Below, piece after piece: positions 17,556 to 24,862 of a stretch of DNA of 64,000 nt (position 1 is the first letter of the stretch; each line of letters starts with the position of its first letter). The notes beneath the pieces were generated by a model that did not search any database, was not told the DNA's origin, and saw only the letters and a list, made by a program, of their open reading frames with translations. Source of the stretch: Neisseria lactamica (GTDB lineage Bacteria; Pseudomonadota; Gammaproteobacteria; Burkholderiales; Neisseriaceae); NCBI RefSeq assembly GCF_901482445.1, contig NZ_LR590477.1, positions 1,612,001-1,676,000 of the forward strand. The letters run 5' to 3'. A program made the translations under genes and the position numbers.

Positions 17556-18239
17556 TCACAGCGTATGCATCTTTCTTCGACAAACCGGAATATGGTTGAT
17601 GACTGCATCCATTATTTCTTTGAGATGGTAGTTTTCGTATGCCGAATAGTAAACGGGTTTGGAAATCTGCAAACCTGTCGCTTCCAGAAGCCTTTTTTGT
17701 ACCGATTCGGCCTTTTCGTCTAGAAACTGTTGCAAATTCGGCAGTGGCTGATGCAGCACCCTATCCCAATAACGTCCTTTCATCGCCATATCCGCCTGAT
17801 TGATTGCAACAATAACCCTATCCGGATCAATCATTTTAAGGATAACGTCCCTCAATAAATCATAAGCCGTACCCAAATCGCGGGAGCTGCCGTCAAGGAT
17901 AACGAACACCAAATCTATCCAGCCCCACTGCCCATCCGAATGAGTGTAGGTTTTGGACAGGACATCAATCAGTTTTTGCCGATGTGTGCGGTCAGCCTCC
18001 TTCCCGTCGCCCAAACCTGCGCTGTCCCAAAACCGCAACACATCGTTCAGCATATAGCTTTCGACCAATTGCGTTTCGGGATCCACGCCTGTGCCTACCT
18101 TGGCTTTTTGTTCGCCAAACAAGGCATTTAAGGTTGAGGACTTGCCGACACCTGTCGCACCGACAAGCAAGACATCCAGAGGATGGAAACCGGCTGCTGT
18201 GACTTTTTGCCCGATTTCAGAAATACGGTAACGATGCAT
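17556..18239 (-). CDS. P-loop GTPase, second of a tandem pair inside the S10 region
   Basis: A 227-residue protein that is almost only a G domain. G1 is GATGVGKS (27-34), G3 is DSAG (72-75), G4 is NQAD (147-150) and a YSA motif (198-200) fits G5. It shares with its neighbour the signatures GVDPET (about 51-56), LDG-SRDLGT (about 115-124) and MAMKGR (151-156), so the two are paralogs. It lacks the long C-terminal tail of the other. The start at 18239 has a GGAG about six bases upstream; the frame extends eight codons further, into the neighbour. It begins nine bases after the upstream stop, so translation is probably coupled. Related by G-domain type to Era/YfjP-like GTPases; the function is unknown. 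Confidence 0.8.
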   Translation of the reverse strand: MHRYRISEIGQKVTAAGFHPLDVLLVGATGVGKSSTLNALFGEQKAKVGTGVDPETQLVESYMLNDVLRFWDSAGLGDGKEADRTHRQKLIDVLSKTYTHSDGQWGWIDLVFVILDGSSRDLGTAYDLLRDVILKMIDPDRVIVAINQADMAMKGRYWDRVLHQPLPNLQQFLDEKAESVQKRLLEATGLQISKPVYYSAYENYHLKEIMDAVINHIPVCRRKMHTL

Positions 18240-18247
18240 ATGCGCTC

Positions 18248-19279
18248 CTACCAGCCAAACCAAGGGGCAATCGTGCTAATCCCCCTTCCAATCGTTTCTC
18301 CAATCGCTTTTGCAGCGCCGCCGATCAGCGTCCCGACACTGCTCGCTATCGTTGAAACAACATCTTTAACCACGCCTCCCGCAGCCCCCAATATTTTCTC
18401 CAGCGCACTGCCGATACTGCTGTCGATTTCTTGCCGCTCCTCCTGTTTGCGGCGGCTGGTATCTCGCTCGATTTCTTCCACATTAATCTTCTCTGCCACA
18501 ATCACCCGTTTTTCAGACGGCATAGCCGTAATGATGTAACGCAACAGGCGGGTTATGTTATAGGGACGCTGCTCCTCATCCTCACTCTTAAAGCCCGCTG
18601 AAAAATAAATCGGGTTGACCGTAACGCCGGTAGCTTCCTGAATGCGCTTACGTGTCGAACACACTTTCTCCTCCAAAAAGTTTTCCAAGGCGGCGTTCGG
18701 ACGGCCGGCTTCCGCATCCCAATTCCGCCCTTTCATCGCCATATCGCACTGATTAATCGCAACCAGCAACCGGTCTGTACGGCCTTCCCCGCTCTTCTTC
18801 AATGTATTGATGATTACATTGTTAATCAGTTCGTATGATGTCCCCAAGTCTCTGGAGCCGCCGTCAAGCAGCACCAAAACCAAGTCGATGACGGCATTGC
18901 CGTTACTGTCTTTCTCCAGCAGCTTATTGATGATATTGCGCCAGTGCCGTTGATCTGCCTCCTCTCCGTCGCCCAAACCCGGACTATCCCAAATCGTCAT
19001 ATTCTCCAATTCATATTTGGCAATATCCATAGTTTCAGGATCTACGCCCACGCCTACTTTTGCGACTTCCTTTACCGCCCCATCACTCTTTCCCGTTGCC
19101 TGATCTATGCTGAACAAGGCATTGATGGTGGATGATTTGCCGCAACCGGTGGCTCCGGTAATCAAAATATTGACGTGCGTATCCTGCAAGATATTAACCG
19201 CCCGCTCCAAATCATGCCGTTCTTCCGAATTCAATTCTTTGTTGTTTAAAATATCTTTAAAGACATTAAGTAGGCTCAT
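18248..19279 (-). CDS. P-loop GTPase with glycine-rich C-terminal tail, first of a tandem pair
   Basis: A 343-residue protein: a short helical N-terminus (1-35), then a G domain with G1 GATGCGKS (42-49), G3 DSPG (98-101), G4 NQCD (176-179, Gln in place of the usual Lys) and FSA (226-228). A charged helix follows (about 258-288), then a tail rich in Gly, Ala and Ile (289-343, SIGSALEKILGAAGGVVKDV onward) ending in APWFGW, which looks amphipathic and could contact a membrane. Of the two adjacent ATGs at 19282 and 19279 the second is better spaced from AAGGA. It is transcribed with the smaller GTPase and placed between rpsJ and rplC, where most bacteria have nothing. The pair's role is unknown. 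Confidence 0.82.
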   Translation of the reverse strand: MSLLNVFKDILNNKELNSEERHDLERAVNILQDTHVNILITGATGCGKSSTINALFSIDQATGKSDGAVKEVAKVGVGVDPETMDIAKYELENMTIWDSPGLGDGEEADQRHWRNIINKLLEKDSNGNAVIDLVLVLLDGGSRDLGTSYELINNVIINTLKKSGEGRTDRLLVAINQCDMAMKGRNWDAEAGRPNAALENFLEEKVCSTRKRIQEATGVTVNPIYFSAGFKSEDEEQRPYNITRLLRYIITAMPSEKRVIVAEKINVEEIERDTSRRKQEERQEIDSSIGSALEKILGAAGGVVKDVVSTIASSVGTLIGGAAKAIGETIGRGISTIAPWFGW

Positions 19280-19312
19280 CATCTTTCCTTTATTTACTTG
19301 AGAATAAAACAT

Positions 19313-19338
19313 CATCCATCCTTAGAATCAGATGGATG
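19313..19338 (-). repeat. 8-bp inverted repeat in the GTPase leader
   Basis: CATCCATC (19313-19320) and GATGGATG (19331-19338) surround ten bases, giving a small hairpin about 30 bases upstream of the first GTPase start. Its role is unknown. Confidence 0.45.
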
Positions 19339-19374
19339 CTTCTGCCCAAACCAAGCCTGATTCTACCTTTCTTC

Positions 19375-19383
19375 GGGGGGGGG
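19375..19383. repeat. Nine-base G tract upstream of the GTPase genes
   Basis: A run of nine G (nine C on the coding strand of the GTPases), about 96 bases before the first GTPase start. Tracts of this length are unstable in Neisseria. On the minus strand it is followed nine bases later by TAGAAT, so it would occupy the -35 to -10 spacer of a possible promoter; no good -35 is seen. Two short frames cross it (about 61 codons plus, 75 minus) but neither looks like a real gene. Confidence 0.6.
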
Positions 19384-19435
19384 CAAGCCTTCGGAAAGCT
19401 ATGGATAAAAAATATCCTGTTTTGTTCACTAAAAA

Positions 19436-19550
19436 ATGCCGTCTGAAAATTCTTGAAGCACAAAATAAGCCGATTTCACCGACCGCACTGTTTTTTGATT
19501 TTGTTGTTTTATCTTGAATCTGTTTGCCGCCGCATATTTTCAGACGGCAT
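19436..19550. repeat. Widely spaced inverted DUS pair
   Basis: ATGCCGTCTGAA at 19436-19447 and its reverse complement at 19539-19550 flank 91 bases without a recognisable gene. The arms are too far apart for a good terminator; a strong terminator for rpsJ lies just beyond. Together with the G tract this fills the 323-base gap between rpsJ and the GTPases. Confidence 0.7.
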
Positions 19551-19557
19551 AACATAA

Positions 19558-19590
19558 AAAATCCCCAAGCATTGATTGCTTGGGGATTTT
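19558..19590 (-). terminator. Strong intrinsic terminator after rpsJ
   Basis: A perfect 14-bp stem (AAAATCCCCAAGCA with TGCTTGGGGATTTT), a 5-base loop and a U run on the minus strand, 12 bases past the rpsJ stop. It ends the tuf-rpsJ transcript and isolates it from the GTPases and rplC. Confidence 0.92.
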
Positions 19591-19602
19591 CGACAGTCCG
19601 AA

Positions 19603-19914
19603 TTATTGGACTTTGATTTCTACATCAACACCGGCCGGCAAATCCAGCTTCATCAGCGCATCGGTAGTTTTATCGGTCCAATCCACGATGTCCATCAGGC
19701 GCAAGTGGGTGCGGATTTCCAATTGTTCACGGGAAGTTTTGTTCACGTGCGGAGAACGCAAAATGTTGAAACGCTCGATTTTGGTCGGCAAAGGAATCGG
19801 ACCTTTTACAACGGCACCGGTGCGTTTTGCAGTTTCAACGATTTCTTGAGCAGAACGGTCAATCAAGGCGTAATCATAAGCTTTCAGGCGGATACGGATT
19901 TTTTGGTTTGCCAT
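19603..19914 (-). CDS. rpsJ: 30S ribosomal protein S10 (NusE)
   Basis: A 103-residue uS10, also the NusE partner of NusB and NusG in antitermination. [20 protein letters not shown] and the exposed loop [20 protein letters not shown] are diagnostic; residue 57 is Val, the tetracycline-susceptible form. It follows tuf by 17 bases and ends in a strong terminator, so here it belongs to the str transcript rather than to rplC and its followers. Confidence 0.98.
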
Positions 19915-19931
19915 TTATCAATATCCCTCAA

Positions 19932-21116
19932 TTAAGCAATTACAGAAGAAACCACGCCGGCACCCACGGTACGACCGCCTTCGCGAATCGCAAAGCGCAG
20001 GCCTTCTTCCATAGCGATAGGCGCAATCAGTTCTACAGTAATGGTTACGTTCTCACCGGGCATTACCATTTCCACGCCTTCTTCCAAAGTAACCGCGCCG
20101 GTTACGTCGGTGGTACGGAAGTAGAATTGCGGACGGTAGTTGGCGAAGAACGGAGTGTGACGACCGCCCTCTTCTTTGCTCAATACATACACTTCTGCTT
20201 TGAACTTGGTGTGCGGAGTGATGGTACCCGGTTTGGCTAATACCTGACCGCGTTCCACTTCTTCACGTTTGGTACCGCGCAGCAATACGCCTACGTTGTC
20301 GCCTGCCTGACCTTCGTCCAGCAGTTTGCGGAACATCTCGACACCGGTACAGGTGGTTTTTTGGGTTTCTTTCAGACCGACGATTTCGATCTCGTCGCCA
20401 ACGTGGATGACACCGCGCTCTACACGGCCGGTTACTACCGTACCGCGGCCGGAGATGGAGAATACGTCTTCGATAGGCAGCAGGAACGGTTTGTCCACGG
20501 CACGCTCGGGAGTCGGGATGTAGCTGTCCAATGCGGCAGCCAGTTCGAAGATTTTTTCTTCGTAAGCGGCATCGCCTTCCAAAGCTTTCAGTGCGGAACC
20601 TTGTACGATTGGGCAGTCGTCGCCTGGGAAGTCGTAGCTTGACAGCAGGTCGCGGATTTCCATTTCAACCAGTTCCAACAGCTCGGCATCGTCGACCATA
20701 TCGCATTTGTTCATGAATACGATGATGTAAGGTACACCTACTTGGCGGGCCAACAGAATGTGTTCGCGGGTTTGCGGCATAGGGCCGTCGGCGGCGGAAC
20801 ATACCAAGATTGCGCCGTCCATTTGTGCGGCACCGGTAATCATGTTTTTAACGTAGTCGGCGTGACCCGGGCAGTCTACGTGTGCGTAGTGGCGGGTTTC
20901 GGTTTCGTATTCTACGTGTGAGGTATTGATGGTAATACCGCGGGCTTTTTCTTCGGGGGCGTTGTCGATTTGGTCGTAAGCTTTTGCAGCACCGCCGAAT
21001 TTTTTAGCCAAAATAGTAGTCAAAGCAGCAGTCAGGGTGGTTTTACCATGGTCAACGTGACCGATGGTGCCAACGTTTACGTGCGGTTTGCTACGTTCGA
21101 ATTTTTCCTTAGCCAT
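19932..21116 (-). CDS. tufA: Elongation factor Tu, copy A
   Basis: A 394-residue EF-Tu that carries aminoacyl-tRNA to the ribosome. G1 is GHVDHGKT (19-26), G3 DCPGH (about 81-85) and G4 NKCD; domains 2 and 3 follow. The protein is identical to the copy at 36954-38138, and the DNA differs by only a few silent bases. It is the last elongation factor gene of the str group before rpsJ. A hairpin (21157-21195) separates it from fusA. Confidence 0.98.
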   Translation of the reverse strand: MAKEKFERSKPHVNVGTIGHVDHGKTTLTAALTTILAKKFGGAAKAYDQIDNAPEEKARGITINTSHVEYETETRHYAHVDCPGHADYVKNMITGAAQMDGAILVCSAADGPMPQTREHILLARQVGVPYIIVFMNKCDMVDDAELLELVEMEIRDLLSSYDFPGDDCPIVQGSALKALEGDAAYEEKIFELAAALDSYIPTPERAVDKPFLLPIEDVFSISGRGTVVTGRVERGVIHVGDEIEIVGLKETQKTTCTGVEMFRKLLDEGQAGDNVGVLLRGTKREEVERGQVLAKPGTITPHTKFKAEVYVLSKEEGGRHTPFFANYRPQFYFRTTDVTGAVTLEEGVEMVMPGENVTITVELIAPIAMEEGLRFAIREGGRTVGAGVVSSVIA

Positions 21117-21156
21117 GAGCTAATTCCTTTACATATAAAGATCGATTAAAGAACAG

Positions 21157-21195
21157 AGGCCGTCTGAAAAATCATTTCAGCCTTTCAGACGGCCT
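21157..21195 (-). terminator. Inverted DUS-like pair between fusA and tufA
   Basis: AGGCCGTCTGAAA and TTTCAGACGGCCT form a 13-bp stem. The flank is AG instead of AT, a variant uptake sequence. It may partly terminate or shape the fusA-tuf transcript. Confidence 0.6.
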
Positions 21196-21205
21196 ATTTG
21201 CCTGA

Positions 21206-23311
21206 TTAGCCTTTACGGGCTTCAGTTACAGCAGCAGCTATGTGGGCAGGAGCTTCAGCGTATTTTTTGAACTCCATAGAGTAAGTAGCGCGGCCTTGGG
21301 TTGCAGAACGCAGGTCGGTAGAATAACCGAACATTTCTGCCAAAGGTACTTCGGCACGGACTTTTTTACCGCCGATACCGTCATCATCCATACCCAATAC
21401 AACACCGCGACGACGGTTCAAGTCGCCCATTACGTCACCCATGTATTCTTCAGGGGTTTCCACTTCAACTGCCATAATCGGCTCAAGCAGGGCAGGATTG
21501 GCTTTACGCATACCTTCTTTGAAGGCTTGGGAAGCAGCCAATTCGAAGGCCAGTTGAGAAGAGTCGACATCGTGTGAGGAACCGAAGATCAAACGTACGC
21601 GTACGTCCACTACAGGGTAGCCTGCAACGATACCGTTAGGCAGGGTGTCACGGATACCTTTATCGACAGACGGAATGAATTCGCGAGGAATCACACCGCC
21701 TTTAATTTCATCGATAAATTCGTAGCCTGCACCACCCGGTTCCATAGGTTCCATTTTGATCACAACGTGACCGTATTGACCTTTACCGCCGGATTGTTTG
21801 GCGTGTTTGTATTCGGCTTCGACTTCTTTGCGGATGGTTTCACGGTAAGCCACTTGGGGTGCGCCGATATTCGCTTCCACACCGAATTCGCGTTTCATAC
21901 GGTCAACAATAATTTCCAGGTGCAGCTCGCCCATACCCGAAATAATGGTTTGACCGGACTCTTCGTCTGTACGGACACGGAAAGAAGGATCTTCTTTAGC
22001 CAGGCGGTTCAGGGCAATACCCATTTTCTCTTGGTCGGCTTTGGTTTTCGGCTCAACGGCAATATGGATTACCGGCTCGGGGAATTCCATGCGTTCCAAG
22101 ATAATCGGTGCATTTTCTGCACACAAAGTTTCACCGGTAGTAACGTCTTTCAGACCGATAGCGGCTGCGATGTCGCCGGCGCGTACTTCTTCAATTTCAG
22201 TACGGTCCGCAGCAGTCATTTGTACCAAACGGCCGATACGTTCGCGAGTGCCTTTTACGGAGTTCAATACGGTATCGCCGGATTTTACTACGCCTGAGTA
22301 AACGCGGATAAAGGTCAGCTGACCGACGTATTTGTCGTTCAACATTTTGAATGCCAATGCAGAGAATTTCTCTTCATCGCTGGCTTGACGGCTGTCGGCT
22401 TCTTCAGTGTTAGGATTAACACCTTGAACCGGAGGAATATCGGTAGGGGCTGGCAGCAATTCTACAACTGCGTCCAACATACGTTGAACACCTTTGTTTT
22501 TAAATGCAGAACCACACAGCATAGGTTGGATTTCGCCTGCCAGAGTACGTTGACGCAATGCACCTACGATTTCTTCCTCGGTCAGCTCATCTCCACCCAA
22601 GTATTTATCCATCAATTCTTCGCTGGCTTCTGCTGCGGCTTCAATCATGTTTTGACGCCATTCCTCGGCAGTTTCAACCAATTCGGCAGGAATGTCGCCA
22701 TAGGTAAAGGTTGTACCTTTATCGGCCTCATTCCAAATGATGGATTTCATTTTCAACAGATCGACAACGCCGGTGAAACTGTCTTCCGCACCCACCGGAA
22801 TCACGATAGGCACAGGGTTTGCGCGCAAACGGGTTTTCATTTGCTCGACAACGCGGAAGAAGTTGGCACCTTGACGGTCCATTTTGTTTACAAATGCCAA
22901 GCGCGGCACTTGGTATTTGTTGGCTTGCCGCCATACGGTTTCGGATTGAGGTTGAACACCACCCACCGCGCAGTAAACCATTACCGCACCATCCAATACA
23001 CGCATAGAACGCTCTACCTCTACGGTAAAGTCAACGTGTCCCGGGGTGTCGATGATGTTGAAGCGGTGTTCTGGGAATTGTTTCGCCATACCGGACCAGT
23101 AGGAAGTAACGGCAGCGGAGGTAATGGTAATACCACGCTCTTGCTCTTGTTCCATGTAGTCGGTAGTAGCCGCGCCATCATGCACTTCGCCCAGCTTGTG
23201 GGTCAAACCGGTATAGAACAAAATACGTTCTGTCGTCGTGGTTTTACCCGCATCGATATGGGCGGAAATACCGATGTTGCGGTACAGGCTGATCGGGGTC
23301 TTACGAGCCAT
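21206..23311 (-). CDS. fusA: Elongation factor G
   Basis: A 701-residue translocase GTPase. G1 is AHIDAGKTTTTER, G3 DTPGH and G4 NKMDR; the C-terminal domains include ADQEKMGIALNRLAKEDPSF and FGYSTDLRSATQGRATYSME. It catalyses translocation and, with RRF, ribosome recycling. Eighteen bases after rpsG in the str operon. Confidence 0.98.
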   Translation of the reverse strand: MARKTPISLYRNIGISAHIDAGKTTTTERILFYTGLTHKLGEVHDGAATTDYMEQEQERGITITSAAVTSYWSGMAKQFPEHRFNIIDTPGHVDFTVEVERSMRVLDGAVMVYCAVGGVQPQSETVWRQANKYQVPRLAFVNKMDRQGANFFRVVEQMKTRLRANPVPIVIPVGAEDSFTGVVDLLKMKSIIWNEADKGTTFTYGDIPAELVETAEEWRQNMIEAAAEASEELMDKYLGGDELTEEEIVGALRQRTLAGEIQPMLCGSAFKNKGVQRMLDAVVELLPAPTDIPPVQGVNPNTEEADSRQASDEEKFSALAFKMLNDKYVGQLTFIRVYSGVVKSGDTVLNSVKGTRERIGRLVQMTAADRTEIEEVRAGDIAAAIGLKDVTTGETLCAENAPIILERMEFPEPVIHIAVEPKTKADQEKMGIALNRLAKEDPSFRVRTDEESGQTIISGMGELHLEIIVDRMKREFGVEANIGAPQVAYRETIRKEVEAEYKHAKQSGGKGQYGHVVIKMEPMEPGGAGYEFIDEIKGGVIPREFIPSVDKGIRDTLPNGIVAGYPVVDVRVRLIFGSSHDVDSSQLAFELAASQAFKEGMRKANPALLEPIMAVEVETPEEYMGDVMGDLNRRRGVVLGMDDDGIGGKKVRAEVPLAEMFGYSTDLRSATQGRATYSMEFKKYAEAPAHIAAAVTEARKG

Positions 23312-23329
23312 TTTGTTAGCCTTTCGATA

Positions 23330-23800
23330 TTAGAAACGGAAGTGAGAGAATGCTTTGTTGGCTTCAGCCATGCGGTGTACTTCTTCACGTTTTTTCAACG
23401 CACCGCCACGGCCTTCAGCCGCATCAATCAATTCGCCTGCCAAACGCAGATCCATAGATTTCTCACCACGTTTACGGGCCGCATCACGAACCCAACGCAT
23501 TGCCAAAGCCAGACGACGTGAAGGACGAACTTCAACAGGAACTTGGTAGTTTGCACCACCTACACGGCGGCTTTTCACTTCCACGATAGGTTTGGCGTTT
23601 GCAATGGCTTCGTTAAATACTTCGATTGCTGCTTTGCCGGTTTTTTTCTCAATTTGCTCCAGGGCACCGTAAACGATACGTTCTGCAACAGATTTTTTAC
23701 CGTCAATCATCAATACGTTCATGAATTTAGTCAGCTCGACGCTGCCGAATTTAGGATCTGGCAGTACGTCGCGCTTAGGGACTTCTCTACGTCTTGGCAT
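23330..23800 (-). CDS. rpsG: 30S ribosomal protein S7
   Basis: A 156-residue uS7, the assembly initiator of the 30S head. The start MPRRREVPKRDVLPDPKFG is at 23800; 11 upstream codons belong to the leader. The 117-base rpsL-rpsG gap contains short GGCCG/CGGCCG and AATAC/GTATT inverted repeats; in enterobacteria the same gap is the S7 repressor site, which may apply here. Confidence 0.98.
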   Translation of the reverse strand: MPRRREVPKRDVLPDPKFGSVELTKFMNVLMIDGKKSVAERIVYGALEQIEKKTGKAAIEVFNEAIANAKPIVEVKSRRVGGANYQVPVEVRPSRRLALAMRWVRDAARKRGEKSMDLRLAGELIDAAEGRGGALKKREEVHRMAEANKAFSHFRF

Positions 23801-23917
23801 TTTAATTTCCTTTAATCTATTCAGTCGGGTCAATTCCCATGAATACCCAATTGAGTATTCACTTACTCGGCCGTTGTTCAGCTTAGGCGGCCGACGTGCC
23901 TATTTGAGTCCCTATAA

Positions 23918-24289
23918 TTATTTAGGACGCTTAGCACCGTATTTGGAACGGGCTTGTTTACGGTCTTTAACACCTGCAGTATCCAAAGAACCGCGTACAG
24001 TGTGGTAACGCACACCCGGCAAGTCTTTTACACGGCCGCCGCGAATCAGTACGACGCTGTGCTCTTGCAGGTTGTGGCCTTCGCCGCCGATGTATGAAAT
24101 GACTTCAAAACCGTTGGTCAGGCGGACTTTACATACTTTACGCAATGCAGAGTTAGGTTTTTTAGGGGTAGTCGTGTATACACGGGTGCACACGCCGCGT
24201 TTTTGCGGGCAGGCTTCCAGTGCGGGCACTTTGTTTACGTACACAGGCTTTTGACGGCCTTTGCGTACCAATTGGTTGATAGTTGGCAT
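23918..24289 (-). CDS. rpsL: 30S ribosomal protein S12
   Basis: A 123-residue uS12 of the decoding centre. MPTINQLVRKGRQKPVYVNK starts it at 24289; 16 codons upstream are leader. The streptomycin-resistance positions are of the sensitive type: Lys43 in TPKKPNSALRK and Lys88 in GRVKDLPGVRYH. It is the first gene of the str operon, behind a near-consensus promoter. Confidence 0.98.
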   Translation of the reverse strand: MPTINQLVRKGRQKPVYVNKVPALEACPQKRGVCTRVYTTTPKKPNSALRKVCKVRLTNGFEVISYIGGEGHNLQEHSVVLIRGGRVKDLPGVRYHTVRGSLDTAGVKDRKQARSKYGAKRPK

Positions 24290-24315
24290 ATTTTCTCGTC
24301 CTGTTGAGTTAAATA

Positions 24316-24338
24316 CTTGCCGACACCATGTCGGCAAG
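24316..24338 (-). promoter_or_regulatory. Hairpin at the 5' end of the str mRNA
   Basis: CTTGCCGAC and GTCGGCAAG form a perfect 9-bp stem with a 5-base loop. It begins about seven bases after the -10 box, so it would sit at the very 5' end of the transcript, where a stem can slow mRNA decay or regulate. Confidence 0.6.
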
Positions 24339-24344
24339 AGTGGA

Positions 24345-24374
24345 ATTATATTTTTATTGCAAACACTTAGTCAA
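24345..24374 (-). promoter_or_regulatory. Promoter of the str operon
   Basis: On the minus strand: TTGACT (24369-24374), an 18-base spacer and TATAAT (24345-24350). It is about 55 bases upstream of rpsL and close to the sigma-70 consensus. Confidence 0.85.
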
Positions 24375-24443
24375 GCAAAACATTGTTCCCGTTTTATTAT
24401 TTTTCTTTTTCCGGATAAAGGCTTAAGCCTGCACAATCCATGT

Positions 24444-24476
24444 AAAATGCCGTCTGAAGCCTTCAGACGGCATTTT
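24444..24476. terminator. Inverted DUS pair
   Basis: AAAATGCCGTCTGAAG and TTCAGACGGCATTTT form a tight stem with almost no loop. It lies between the str promoter and the Xre-type fragment and would stop minus-strand read-through from rpoC into rpsL. Confidence 0.7.
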
Positions 24477-24538
24477 AGGCAAACGATTGTTACCAAACGG
24501 TACTTTCCATTTCATCGGTCGGGCGCATTTCATCTTCG

Positions 24539-24850
24539 ATGGTCGATTTGATGGACTTGCTTCAACCGGGAGATAATGGCTTTATCTGCCAGATCAATGA
24601 AGGGGATAATAACAACATCTCCTTCTATGACTCTCCCTCCAATGAGCTATTTGCAGAAATCGAAAAACTAAAATTAATCATAAGCCATCAAAAAGAATTA
24701 ATCCTGCATAAAGACCAAATGCTGCAACAGAAAACCGATGAAAATGTGCTGTTGAAAGAATTGGTAAGCAGCCTGCGTTCCAAATCAATACGAATGCCGT
24801 CTGAAAGAAAAACCGCAGGCTCAAGGCTTGCGGTTTTTTTTATTGAATGA
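24539..24850 (+). pseudogene. C-terminal remnant of an Xre-family regulator
   Basis: The predicted 103 residues align with the C-terminal half of the intact regulator at 39582-39959: here LMDLLQPG, QINEGDNNNI and a Lys/Glu-rich coiled coil; there MWDLLKSG, QINEGDSGGDI and a similar coil. The DNA-binding N-terminal half is absent; the DNA just upstream is a DUS hairpin and unrelated sequence. The frame runs on through a DUS and a terminator (MPSERKTAGSRLAVFFIE), so the native stop also seems lost. Probably a non-functional leftover of a duplicated or exchanged gene. Confidence 0.65.
24808..24840. terminator. Bidirectional terminator after rpoC
   Basis: AAACCGCAGGC and GCTTGCGGTTT form a stem (one G-U pair) with T runs on both strands, 22 bases beyond the rpoC stop. 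A DUS (24794-24805) adjoins it. Confidence 0.85.
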
Positions 24851-24862
24851 ACGCGCCGAAGA

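Noticed and set aside
19332..19555. Small frames on both strands across the nine-G tract
   Set aside because: No ribosome-binding sites and no protein-like composition; they only reflect open sequence between stops.
22385..23521. 378-codon plus-strand open frame
   Set aside because: Antisense to fusA and rpsG, which are certain; composition of a shadow.
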